From the NCBI GenBank assembly GCA_001414485.1, contig LLEY01000217.1, positions 25,297-89,296 of the forward strand: a stretch of 64,000 bases of DNA, written 5' to 3'. Shown here piece after piece: positions 12,130-24,090 of the stretch (position 1 is the stretch's first letter; every line of letters begins with the position of its first letter). The position numbers were made by a program, and so were the translations under genes. Source of the DNA: Calycina herbarum (taxonomy: Eukaryota > Ascomycota > Leotiomycetes > Helotiales > Pezizellaceae). The notes below the pieces were generated by a model. It ran no database searches and had not been told where the DNA came from. It saw only the letters and a list, made by a program, of their open reading frames with translations.

Positions 12130-12323
12130 TATCCCAGATAGGCATCCACAAACTTCGCAGGAGTCCATCGGAGGAGAAATGACAGAACGGTATGAGGATT
12201 TCTCGAGTATAGTATGCATCAACAAGGCTCCGATGATTCCATCCGTGAAGCATGGAAAGATATGACAGAATGGTAAGTTTTCGAGGATTCTATCCAGGCA
12301 GAACATTATGGTCTCCCGGGTAT
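12130..12323 (+). repeat. Decayed coding repeats continuing past the hAT element
   Basis: Three imperfect units, two here and one resuming at 15140-15222. In translation they read like HPQTSQESIG...MTERYEDF, MHQQGSDDSIREAWKDMTEW and MHRQVPEDPIREVWIDYELA, with frame changes and a stop between them. The DNA word CATCCGTGAAG-ATGGA recurs at about 12240 and 15165. The block begins right after the stop of the upstream split gene and may be its former C-terminal repeat region. Confidence 0.5.
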
Positions 12324-15131
12324 CAGTGGTCGGCAACTGGAATTCCATGGAAGTTCCACAGCTATACACTGGAAGACTCCATTCCTTTTTTAAAAATCTA
12401 TGGAAGACTCCATAAAAAATAGGGTTTCTATGGAAGTTCTACTAGAATTCCATCTACGTGACATTTCACGTGATTTCGGACCGTAAAAATAATAATCTAG
12501 GCGCCAAGGCCTACCTTTTATTTACTAAGATATTAAATTTAAAACTAATAACACTACTATATATACAACTACTCCTACAATAGCGTCTCTAAATCGTTGA
12601 GTAATCTAAGCTCCTTAGCATTTAATGCCTCCTCTATCTTTGAGTCCTTAAAAGCGCTGTTATGCTAACCTAGAACTTCTACTAGTTCGTCCTACTTTAT
12701 AACTTAATCGCCCTCCTAGAGTCCCTCCTTTAAAGCCTACATAGAACTTCTTCTTTAAGGACCCAAACCCTAAGTTTATACGTACAGTTATACTAGACGA
12801 GCTAGAGATGATGATAGTCAAATGTAGACAGCCGAATTGTATAAGTTAGACGCCTAAAAAGCTTAAGAGATTTATACTAGGAACACAAGCATTCAAGCAA
12901 CACTACCTCACCTACTACAAGGAGTTCCCTACGTCAAAGGATAAGGAGAAAGCACTTAAGGCAGATAGCTAAAGTACTTTCTTTTAGCCAAAGAAGAAGA
13001 GTCTTTTAAAGGAAGAGATTAAACATAATTAGCAAGTAGAATTCACTTATCGTCTAATTAGATAGGTTACTATAAATAACCTCTCTTTTTAGCTTGTTGA
13101 TTAAGAGTCTATAGTATAGCTCTTTAAGTACATCAATCCACAAGTTACGCTTCCATCTACTCGTATACTCCTTCGTAATATTGCTACATAATTCGAACTT
13201 ATATAAAAGGCTCTTAAATCTCAACTCCAAGTACAAGTTATAAGCAGCGGTAGAATTGCTCTTACTACAGATACATAGACAGCGGTTAATCATAAGGAAT
13301 ATATAATAGTTACTATACATTATATCAATAAGGAATTCGAAACTTATATAACTATTCTAGATCTTGTCTATCTACTAGAGCTAATTCACTTAAGAGAATA
13401 CCTTATAAGTATCCTTCTTAAGATTACCGATTTCTATGATATTACGCCTTCTACTTTAGCAATTACACGCGACAACGCCTCAGTAAACAATATACTTCTT
13501 ACTAACTTTGCAGCTAAATACGCTAGCTAATATCGCAAGTATTCGCTTAAAAAGAAGGCTCGCTTTTAGCTCTCTTTTGACATAGAGGAGGGAGATCTAC
13601 GATGTCTTAGACATATCCTTAATCTTATAATTTAAGATGGTATAGCAATACTTAAAGTTAAGCTAAAAGAGCCTCGCCATTTATAAGACTTTTAACCCAA
13701 TACCGCCGCTACACCTCTAGAAGAGATATCCTCAAAGCCTCAGTCCTTCTTTTTTAAGGCTCGATCACTTATAATTGTCTTTCGCCGACGTCTCTTCCGC
13801 TAACAGTTACTCAACGCTTGTCAAAGATATAATATTAAGTTCCTTAAAATAACTTTAGATATACTAGTATAATAGAATTCAATAGCATTCTTTCTTAAAC
13901 GCTTTTTACGCCTCGAAGATCCTATTAAATCTATATACACAACGTAAAGAATTAACGAATCAATTTATAATTTAGATCTCACTAATAAGGATTAGGATGC
14001 TATTAAGGAGATGCAAGAGTTCTTTACTATCTTTGAAAAGCCTCTTATTACACTTCAAGCCGAGAAGTACCCTACGCTCCACTACTCTATACCAACGTAT
14101 ATTACTCTCCGCCGACAACTTAAAGCCCTCGTCTCGTATTAATACAAATACACTCTTCGTCAAGCTACGAGCACTATATATAAGAAGCTCGATAAATACT
14201 TCAAATTAGCTCTTACCTCTCGCACCGCCTTAGTTACAACTATTTTAGATCCTCGATATAAGCTCTACTTCTTTGCTAAGATGTTAGAGAACTATGGCAG
14301 TACTAGAAACAATACATATAAGAAGGTTAAGGCACAATTTAAGTCGGCATATAATAAATACTATAGTCGAGATAATAAGATAAAGTTACAAGAGAGATTA
14401 ACAGAGAAGGAGAGAGGCTTAGACGAGAGTTCTTCAAAGGAAGAGGAGGCCTAGCGTAACCCTTTTTACGACTTTAGCGACGATCGAGCTTATATAGTAA
14501 TATCCGAATATACACAATACCTTTAGGAGAAGTGTTTAGCTAAGGACATACCTATTGGAGAGGTTGTAAAGTACTAGAAAGGCAAGTAATACGATTACCC
14601 TATATTAGCACAAATAGTACGCGATTATCTTACAATACCTACTACATCGGCTCCCTCTAAATAAGTGTTTTCTAAAGGCGCTCTTGTTATTATAAAGAAG
14701 CGTTACCGAGTTACTAATAGCACTTTACGTTGGATTATATGTCTAAGAAGCTAGGGTTTACTTACAGAAGCTGAAGTTAAGGAACTTGAAACAAGCGAAG
14801 AATTAATAGCATATATTCAAGGAGATGACGCTAGTAGTAGTAAAGCAATTAGTATATAATTAATAGAAAATTGAAAATTCCTTAAATTTAAGCTTTTTAT
14901 GCCTTTTTTCGTTTAATTAGATAGCTAAATTTATCTTAAAATCTATGAAATTCACTACTAAATAACCTAAAATGACTCCTATACAGGCTAATATCTACTA
15001 CCTCTGGAATAGGTGTTCCAGGGTTTTTTTTTATAGAAGACTCCATTCCATTTTAAACCTCTCCTAGAAGGTTCCATTGCTGGCAAAAACTGGAATATTC
15101 CACTGGAACCCCTTCCATTTGCCGACCACTG
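12324..15131 (+). mobile_element. hAT-family DNA transposon (decayed)
   Basis: It begins CAGTGGTCGGCAACTGGAA and ends with TTCCATTTGCCGACCACTG, inverted repeats of 19 bp with one mismatch. The 8-bp direct duplication CCGGGTAT flanks it at 12316-12323 and 15132-15139, the hallmark of hAT elements. Subterminal regions repeat words such as TGGAAGACTCCAT and GGAATTCCA, probable transposase-binding sites. The interior is AT-rich, full of TAG/TAA codons and poor in CpA, so it has been mutated by RIP while the target duplication stayed intact. Confidence 0.95.
13320..14858 (+). pseudogene. hAT transposase remnant
   Basis: With stops ignored, the + strand translation shows hAT landmarks in order: ITDFYDITPSTLAITRDNAS near 13425 (RNase H-like core), LRCLRHILNLII near 13600, LDPRYKLYFFAKML near 14250, and the C-terminal dimerisation block YPILAQIVRDYLTIPTTSAP near 14600 followed by VFSKGALVI and LRWIICLRS. 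Many TAG codons stand where Trp or Gln is expected. An N-terminal part probably lies in 12840-13320, but I cannot align it. Not functional. Confidence 0.88.
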
Positions 15132-15222
15132 CCGGGTATGCATCGACAAGTGCCCGAGGATCCCATCCGTGAAGTATGGATAGATTATGAGCTGGCTGCA
15201 GCCTACATTCGTTACTAGCCCG

Positions 15223-15540
15223 TGCATATTTTACCCATGGAAGGAGAAAAGCTTCAGTATTGACGTCAATTTACTTACTATCGTGTCTCTTTTGCAATGC
15301 TAGGGAAAAAGCCATTACTAAACGGATGCGATTTTGAAGAGTCATGGGCTTATAACCTTCTCTAACGTAGACACACTTTGTAGAGCATCAAGAAAATACA
15401 AGAAATGCATTTAAGCCATAAAATTATGTCAGGTAGTAGCCAAGCCTTTATTTTTGGTCCATTGGTGTCGTTCATCTGTGTGTAGTAGATATGAAACTTA
15501 AGAAAAGAGACCCGAGCAGCTTGGGAAGCACAAGATTTCT
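15223..15540. other. Intergenic, 3' side of the AAA gene
   Basis: About 320 bp between the end of the decayed coding repeat and the stop codon of the minus-strand ATPase. No ORF, repeat or RNA gene is visible; it must hold that gene's 3' UTR. Confidence 0.5.
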
Positions 15541-17764
15541 CTAGGAAGTCTTCCCAAACTGATCACTCTTCTGCTCAACATCCAACACCGTCTTCAAATG
15601 CTCATATCGCAACGGCACCCCCTTGTGTTGACTCAACAATTGTGCCGTCTTCAGAATATTTTTAATCTGTCGTCCATTGATCTCAACCTCCGCCAAATTT
15701 TCTACATCCGCCGTACTCAACTCATGCTTGATACCTCTTTCCAAAAAGTTGTTCCATACTTTGGTTCGAGAGGACTTATCAAGATCAGGATACTCCATTC
15801 GGATGTGAATGCCTACAAAGTAAAAATAATTAGCAATTATTCAAAACAACTGGCCGGAATAAAATTCCAAGAGTAATTTCGATGACTAGATAAAAGAGGA
15901 TGACTTACGCGACTGGAAAGCTGGATCCATGTTCATGACACGATTAGTTGTGAGGAAAAGAATTCCTTCGTAGTATTCAAGAGTCCGGAGGAAGATTGAG
16001 ACAATCTTGTTTCGCTCGAGATCGTGAGCGCTCCGTGCCTCGAGGAAAACATCGCACTCATCCAACAAGAGTACAGCATTCCATTTGGCAACCATCTCGA
16101 GGATAGTAGTGAGAGTACCTTCAACTTCGGAGCTGTCAACACCTAGATCACCAGCACTCATCCTGCGGGGAATCTCGGAGTCAGTATTGTCATTGCAAGT
16201 AGTGTGTCTGAGTAGGAAGAGGAGGAAACTACTCACATGTACAGAGGCACTTTCATGTCTTCCGCCACTGACTCGGCCGTCAAAGTCTTTCCAATACCAG
16301 GACCCCCAGAAAGAAGCATTATGATGCCTTTTCCTTTACCAGATATCACGTCATCGAAGCTGTCTTTATATTTCGTTTGAGCAGATACGAAGGCCCGAAT
16401 GAGCTCCTTCTGAGCCGGTGGGAGAACGAGATTGCCGAAAGCAGAACCATTCCAGACGATGGGCTTCACTTCGTCGACGAAGAAAGAAAGCCATTGTTTG
16501 GTTTTCAAGGCATATCCTTTGACAAAGCTTGCACAGTGGGTGAGTTGCTCGTCTGTGAGAGGGATACGCTTCGTGTCTTGTTGCATCTTGACCCCGGAAT
16601 CGTTTGGCTCTATGTCATAGTCGTCGCTATCATCGCTGAATTGCTCTGAAATGTGAGAATCATCGTCGGAGGTATCGGCTTTGGACTTGATTGTGAGAGG
16701 TGTCAGGGATTGGATACTGTTGGGATTGAATTTCCCAAATGCAAATTTATCAATGATGATTCTCGAATCGATCGTGACTTTGATGTCCTGACCACATCGA
16801 TTCTTGCCGAGCGCATAGGACTTGTAAGCTTGATAGTGGTAACCGTGGTACTTTTCGAAGATTCTGCCCCGTTTGATGAGTTTGGCGCGGATCTTCTTCT
16901 GATTGGGATGAAACTCAAGTGGGAAAGCTTCAAGCTCCGCAATGTTCATGGTGCCACCAAAGGCTGGGATGAGATGCTGCGACATGGCATATCCAAATCT
17001 ATCACCATCCCAATCAACCTTCTGGCACGATAGACTATAACATGGGCCATATTTGGGATGCTTGATGTAGTCCCCTAGAGTAAATTTCAAACCGCAGTGT
17101 CTATCCCATTCATTTGCATAAATCGTGCCACCGGGCTGAAAGATAGTCCAAAGATGTTGGAATGTAATGACTTGATTTTCGATGTAATCGTTCTTCGCTG
17201 AGATGATGTCTTGAAGTTCGGCTTGTAGTATGGAATATAGCAATTGAAGGTGCTTCTTGGTCTCTTCGTGTGTCTCAGCAGCCAATGCAGACGTGAGTTC
17301 CGACCATCGGTGAACGAAAGGATTGAATGGCGCGAAGAATTCGAGTCGTTTGAGGGTAACAGTAACGCCTAAGCGATATATTGTTAGACACTGACACCCC
17401 CAGAAAGGAGTGTAAACATACCCGGATAGTTTTTCAAAACCTTGGTCAAGACATTTTTCAGCAAAGGGCTCTGAACAACGATACTGTGGATTTCAAGTTT
17501 TTTTCGAGAATCGAAACTCTTCTTGTTTCGAACAAGAATCGCATAGCGAGCAGTAACTTCGTTTTCAGCAGCTTCTAGGAGGTCTTCTGGATATTGGTCG
17601 GTCCATGAAGTGCGGCCCCTGTTGTCTTCCAGTTGATAGAGGTCCTTGATATCGCATCTCATGCCCGGCTCTTCAACAACCGCCGGGGAAGTTGAATCGT
17701 TGGATGACGACCCTGTGGGAGGTACTTGGTTAAGAGCAAGGCTCTGAGGAGTTTGGTCGCCCAT
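15541..17764 (-). CDS. Fungal AAA-type ATPase with long N-terminal region
   Basis: Four exons, complement of 17764-17422, 17368-16237, 16162-15909 and 15812-15541, joined by introns with GTATGT, GTGAGT and GTAAGT donors; 2001 nt, 666 aa. Residues 1-45 are disordered. About 100-330 match the N-terminal region usual in this fungal AAA family (DUF7025-like; WTIFQPGGTIYANEW is typical). An acidic linker with DTSDDDSHISEQFSDDSDD follows. The AAA core has Walker A GGPGIGKT (about 469), the family signature PLYMMSAGDLG spanning an intron, Walker B LLLDECDVF (D526, E527), and sensor-1 FLTTNR. All catalytic residues are present. Related proteins are usually annotated as AAA ATPases of unknown substrate, and I cannot assign one. 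ATG 17764 is chosen because the frame upstream has only a TTG. The gene looks intact although it sits between a hAT element and the RIP island. Confidence 0.93.
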
Positions 17765-18790
17765 TGTAAAAGATGAAAAAGTTAGCAAAGCTGAAAAAAG
17801 TAAGTATTCAACTTTAAATAAGGGTGTGTGGAAGTCTGATAGGTGAAGGGAAATACAATAATTATACCTCCGTTGAAACTAATATTCGCAGCGTACAGAA
17901 TAGAGGTGCCAAGCTTCTGCTTTTTTTGCCACCTCTCCAGGCAACGAGACAAGGCAAATCTGAGTGAACGGTAAAGGATCTCTACAATAATTTCAGGTAG
18001 TTCGCAAAATTTACGTCAAGTTCAACCCTTGGTCGCCCGCTAACTGGGGATGGATTGACTCCCATTCTGCCTTTGTGACTGCCTTGTCATGAGTTTTGCA
18101 GGCAGGCAGACTTCTGCCTTGGGTCTGGTTGATAACCCGAACAGTTCAATAGAACCTCGAGAATTAGGATTACAAACTTCTGCCTTCGATGCGATGGGTG
18201 AGGTGACGTCGTGCTGGTTTCAATATCCTCAAGCTCCGCGCTGAGCATTTCGGCCCGGAAATACCTTCTTACCGCCACCCTTATTTATCGAGCACCGACG
18301 TTCTCTTCCTCAGACAACATCTAACCATCTCCATCAAAAGTCTCCCTATTACGACCAAATGGCCTTCTTATTTTTTACCAGAAGCTACAACAATCTATCA
18401 TTCCGAATCACAATTCGCGGCTCAACTATCCCGATGACTGAACCTGCGGCCGACGACGGCCGACACTGATGATCAGCATGCCTTCACCACAATAAGAATA
18501 AATGCAAAAGGGCAAGCGGGGAGACGTGGGGGGGGGGATGATATTGTGAGTCAAGAAGAGTTTCTACCTGGGTGGCAACGCCCTAGAAGGGCCGCTGGAC
18601 TCTAGGTTTCAATATCAGATTGGAAGGTCTTTATGACTGCTGTTGGGGACATCCATCAATTTCAGCCTATTGGTGATCTTGATGAACTCCCGCTGTCAGA
18701 TGTTCTCGTTACCTTGTACACGTTATTTGCTTTTTCTCGAGACAATGTCGGAGAATTATCTCAACCAAGTGGATGACGTATGATAACTTA
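17765..18790. other. Intergenic, promoter side of the AAA gene
   Basis: About 1 kb of ordinary base composition up to the sharp edge of the AT-rich island. It holds a TGACGTC (CRE-like) word at about 18202, a G-run of 11 near 18528 and a CACGTGA shortly after the island begins. No convincing ORF or RNA gene. Confidence 0.5.
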
Positions 18791-18997
18791 TTAAAAGCGT
18801 AGCTTTTTTTTAGGTTCCGACCCCCCTGCCCGCGAGTCGAAGCCTGCCTTTTGAATCACGTGATCGAAATTGGCTCGATCACCTAATGCCGCTTAGTCAT
18901 CGATCAATATTGTTACTCGGATCTTATAGAACTCTTTTCTCTTCCTACCTTACTTAGTTTTAGCTATCTTTGTTTAAGTTTACCTTCCTCTTATACG

Positions 18998-21900
18998 ATG
19001 GCTGCTAAATACTACTTGATATATATAAAGAAGCTTTCTCTTACGTCTTTCTTAAACGATATAGACGTAGATATTAATTCGTAGGTCTACTTAACGTGTA
19101 TTACGTGCTGCTATAAACTACGAAAACGCTATACTATAGCTATAGTTAGTCTATAACAGCTAGCTCAACGCTTGTAAAGGGACGCGCTAATACCTATATA
19201 TCTTCTCCTCTTCCTTCTATACTATACTTATCGATATAGGCCCTTCTATAGCCGCCTTCCCGTCTCTCGCAGATCTATGTTATCCGCGAATCGACTCTTG
19301 AACTTACTCTCTCCTTATAACCTCCTCTCTCCCTCAGCGAACTAGGCTTCCTCTCTATAGACTAGTAGCAGCGGATTTAAAGCTTTAATAGCTTAATATA
19401 GGCTATATAAATAGAAGATTATACCTGCTACTACGAATAGTAGTTTATAATAGCTCTTAAGAATATAGTATACTATAAGTGTTACTTATAAGATCCTAAA
19501 GATTATAGACTATATCTTATGTCTATAGATAACGAGATAGACCCTAGACTTGTTCTAAATACCTTACTAGAGCTTACTTAAGTAGAAGAGATAATTATCG
19601 CTTATTCCTACGTCTAGATAGTTCTCTTTCGATACCACGAGTACTAGTATTACTATTCGGGTTACTATATAAGTTTTATATAGAATATAGTTAAGACTAT
19701 AATAGTACTCTCTAACCTCTCTATAGATCTAGATATTATTCTTATCTATCTACTAGATACGGCCTAGAATCTTAAGTATATCTCTACTTAAAGTGCTCTT
19801 ATAGACTATATTAACTTATATAGATATTAACGCTAGTTTAAGACAGATTTTCAGGTCTGTAAACGTTACGTCTTAATATAGCTCTATTACCTTTAAGTAT
19901 ACTATCCTAACTACTGTTATATCACCCTCTTATACGCTTATATCGAGTCGCTCCTAGACGATAGAGATGTGTTAGACGTATTTCCTACGATTATCGATTC
20001 GACGACCTATCTTATAGATCCTGTTAATAATACTATAGATAGAGCAGCGCCTAATATAGACTATTTACTGTCTATTAACACCTAGTCTATAGTCTCTAAT
20101 CTCTACGTTATAACAACCGAGGTAGACTTAATCCGTGGTAAGCTTATAAGCTATAACGCGTAACCTTAAGGAATCCCTGCCCCGTCTATTTATATAACGC
20201 TGTTAGACGAGGCGTTAGAGAACGAGCAGATCTTTATAATAGCCTTTCTTACGTTCTATCTTATAAGCTGCGTAGACTTTAACAGCCCTCGTATATAGTC
20301 TATATCTCTTAATAACTACGCCTGTCACCTCCTCTGCTATTACGACGGCTGTTTTAGACGTTATCTACGGTAGCGGTTCTTAGTTTTTAATATCCTAATA
20401 TAGCGGAAGGCAGCGAGCGCGGCCTGTTTCTACGTGTCTAAAGCGTCTAGCTTAAAAGATCTTACCTACGAAGAGCTTATAGCCGTGTTATAAGACGATA
20501 CGTAGCTCGTCGATTAGATCGTCTATTAAAGGTCCGATTTAATAGACACTTACCTGTTTTAGCGTAATAAGAGTATTAGCTTAACTGCCTAGGCCCGTTT
20601 CCTTTTATAAGAGACGTCCCTAGTTTTTATCACCTTTAGCATAGTAGATATACAGTAGTATAATCTCTACTACTATCTTATAAGTTAGAAAGGCGTAACT
20701 AGTATAATAGATATAGTCTATTACTAGTTTATCTAGAAAGGGATTTAAGACAACCTATATATCGTAGCCTACTACCTCTAGATCCGTTTCTAGACGTTCG
20801 TATAGACAGTGTTATAGCCGCTTCTAAAGTTTATAGATTATTAGAACTGTTTTAAGTAGTAGGCGCGTAGATTAGACTACCTCTACTACCTACTATAGAT
20901 CCTATCTACGCCCTCTCTCGATTAAGAGTTAGATATAGCCTACGAAGCCTTCGTATAGTATTAGAGCGAACTAATTATAGCTTAGAATCCAGACCTGTTA
21001 TAGCTCCTAGACCTCTGTAATCTAGTATCGCTTAACTCTATAGACGTTATAAATACTTCTAATCAATTTATAGCCTTAGTAAACCGGCTCTAGAAGCACT
21101 CCTATTATACTATAAGCTACTATCTACGGACGAATAAAGAGACGAAGTAGTCGAGTTACTAGTTCTTCTTTCCACAGCCTCTCTTTATAGATGCGACAAT
21201 TACCTATACTATTAATCCGAAGGCGTAGCTGTTCTCGCCGGCCTATAACGACCAGTTATATAATTAGTACGCTCCCGCAATTACTATAGGTTTATATATA
21301 ACGTCTGTAAAGAATATATAGCTAATATATCTAAGGCTAGCTTACGAATACGAATATCTAACCGCTAACAAGTCTCTACGCAGTCTTATTATATATCGAG
21401 AAGTACGTCTTAAAGCCTAAAAAGTCGTCTATATTATATATAGAACTTCAAGCGCAAGTATTACCGTACGTAAACGACCGTGTACTCTTACTCTCGTTCG
21501 CGTCTAAGATCTTAAATAAGCTTATTAGAGAGCGTGACTAGTCGGCCTAAGAAGTATACTATATCCTTCTCCAGGTTCTAGTCTAAGATTCTTCGTAGAT
21601 ACTTATAAGCCTCGACTACCGTCCGCTAAAGAAGTAGTAAGAGCTTATTATCCTAGAGTCGGGGAGCGTAACAGCTGGCCGTTCCGTCTTATAGAGGTAT
21701 AATAACTATCTTATAGACGCCCCCGGTAGTCGAGCTCTCTTAACCCTCTCTCTATACAAGTAGTTACAGACGTAGGACTAGGTATAGTAGAGGCCGCGCT
21801 CGCGAGCCTAGCCGTAGGTAATCAACTACTATCTACGGTACCTAAGCAATCCTACCGCTCCGTCTTATATAGACTACTACCGAGTAAAGCTTATACTCCA

Positions 21901-23745
21901 CCACCCGTTTATCGTATATAAGGACTTACTTATAGTCGACAGAATCGAGTATAGGTTATTTATAGGCGCGTTTCACATCTGTTATACGTCTTATAACCAC
22001 CTATTAGACTTCTATATAGATCCGCCACGAGAGAGCGACGACGAGAGCGACGAGGCAAGCGAGGAAGAAGAACAAGATATAGATAGAATAGAGTAACCTC
22101 TTACAGACTTTAAAGCGTTTGCTCGCCGGCGGCTAGGCCGCGAACTAGACTTTATAGACCTGTTAGATACGTTAGACGCCTACGAGATCGACCGTTTGTA
22201 TAACTAGTCTATTTATAGCAGCTATTAGATTATTATACTAAAAGTATAGAATTAAATAAAAGCCGATTACTTAATTATATAAGCTGTAATAGTCGATTCG
22301 TATCTATTACTACTAAACTACGAGTAGAGAAAGCTATATAACATAGTAGTCAACTACTATATAGCTAAGTTAAGCTGTTATAGACCGTTCCCCTCTCTGT
22401 TACTACTAAACGTCGATAGTATAGCTGGTTTAAGTAAGACGTTTACTCTTTTAAAAGCTTATACCCGCTTATAAGAACTTACTATAGACGCTAGACTTCT
22501 AAATCCAGTCTTATAAGCCGCTCTTATAAGTATTACAGCCTTTAATTTTACTAGGAAGACACTCTATAGTCTATTACAGCTACCTATAAAAGGGAAAACA
22601 GCTGACTTATTAACTAGGACTCTCTAAGCCTTATAAGCTCTCTTCGTTACCTGTCGGTTTCTTATTATTAATAAGAAGTCTATAATCGATCTAAAGATAC
22701 TCTCTTTAATCGATACTCGTCTATAGACGATCTATCTATATAATAATCAGCTATTCAGTAAGGTAAGTATCTTACTTTATAGAGACTTTTACTAGCTACT
22801 ACCCGTTAGCGAGCACCTATTATACTCTTTATAGCTATAATATATCGACGTAATTAGAGGATCGTGCTTATACTAGGTGTTTGATTAAATAGTCTATTTA
22901 GTAAATATAATATAGTAATAAGAAGAAGACGATATCGTAGTCCGTTTTCGAGCCGCGCTAAGTCAGTTATAGACTATAACCTTCTCGTAAGCTAGCTAGG
23001 AACTACTTTATACCTATACAGCTAATTAGCTCTCTCTAGACGAGGTTTATAGATTTAACGATATGTTATAGCTCTACTATACGACAGCGGAAGTATAAGA
23101 GATAAACTACTACTGTCTCGTAGCTATAAATCAACTTATAAAGAAGCTTATAGCCGAGTATAAAAGCTATAGTATATCCGCCGCTATAGAAGAAGAAGTA
23201 GATAACTTATCTACGGAGATCTACGTCTATATCAGTGCTTATATTATACTTATAACTAACCTTTAGACTAAGATTAGGCTTGTAAATAGATTAATAGGTA
23301 TAATTAAAGACTTATTATAGGATTATAGATAGTAAACGAACTAGCTGCCGTCTATAATCTTAATATAGTTTAATAACTATATAGGTCCTAGCTTTCCTAG
23401 TTATCTTATAAGTACTATACTAGTCTTCTCTTAAACACAGTAGTTTAACTATAAGAGTATAGTTTATTTATAGACGCAGTTCCTGTTATAGCTTAGATAT
23501 ATAATTATAGTCTATAAAAGTTAAGGCTTAACTCTACTATAGGCTGTAATAAACTTAAATTAGAGAGAGCACTGCTTAGGATTATTATACGTAGCTATTT
23601 CGTAGGTAAAAGTACTTATAAGCCTCTTATTTAAATCTTTGTTTAATTTTAACTACTTTAAGAGTATAAACTCGATTACGTCTAATAATCGAGAGTTAGA
23701 TTATATTACTAGGACTGCCTAGATTATATAACAGACCACTTTTAG
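18998..23745 (+). pseudogene. Helitron Rep-helicase remnant
   Basis: Decoded with stops ignored, the + strand gives a Helitron protein in order. MAAKYYLIYIKK starts it. A Helitron N-terminal block follows near 19510-19700 (DNEIDPR...LELT.VEEIIIAYSYV, YYSGYY). The Helitron-like domain is near 20215-20950 (FLTFYLISC, YACHLLCYYDGCFRR, VFNILI, FYVSKASSLKDLTYEEL), with the rolling-circle histidine region near 20865-20900 read as DYLYYLL where HLH is usual. The PIF1-like helicase begins near 22400 with LLLNVDSIAGLSKTFTLL (degraded Walker A GSGKT) and ends near 23600 with YKSQGLTLLQAV and YVAISQVK. Dozens of TAG/TAA codons sit where Trp or Gln is expected. Not translatable. Confidence 0.9.
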
Positions 23746-23959
23746 TGTTTATAAGCTATATACGTCTCTACCTTTATCTATAAGTATTGTTTTATTATTT
23801 ATTACTACGAGTTTATATTTATAATTACTTAAATCTTATAGTATTCTTTTATTACACTTGTAAATAGGACCTTAGACAGGATTTATAGACTAAAAAACCA
23901 ATTGCTAACTATTATTATACACGTAAACAGACCTTGAAAAGGATTTACAACTCTATAGT

Positions 23960-24090
23960 AGACTAGCTGTCCTCTCTCTCCTACTCCTCCTCTCCCTCTT
24001 CCTCCTCCTCTTCCTCCTATTCCTCCTCTTCTTCCTCCTCTTCTTCCTCCTCTTCTTTCTCCTCTTCTTCTTCCTCCTTATCCTCTAGGA
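23960..24090. repeat. Pyrimidine microsatellite (CCT/CTT)n in the Helitron tail
   Basis: About 130 bp of interrupted CTCCTC/TTCTTC triplets on the + strand. It lies after the end of the helicase remnant and falls inside the segment that copy B has lost. Confidence 0.85.
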
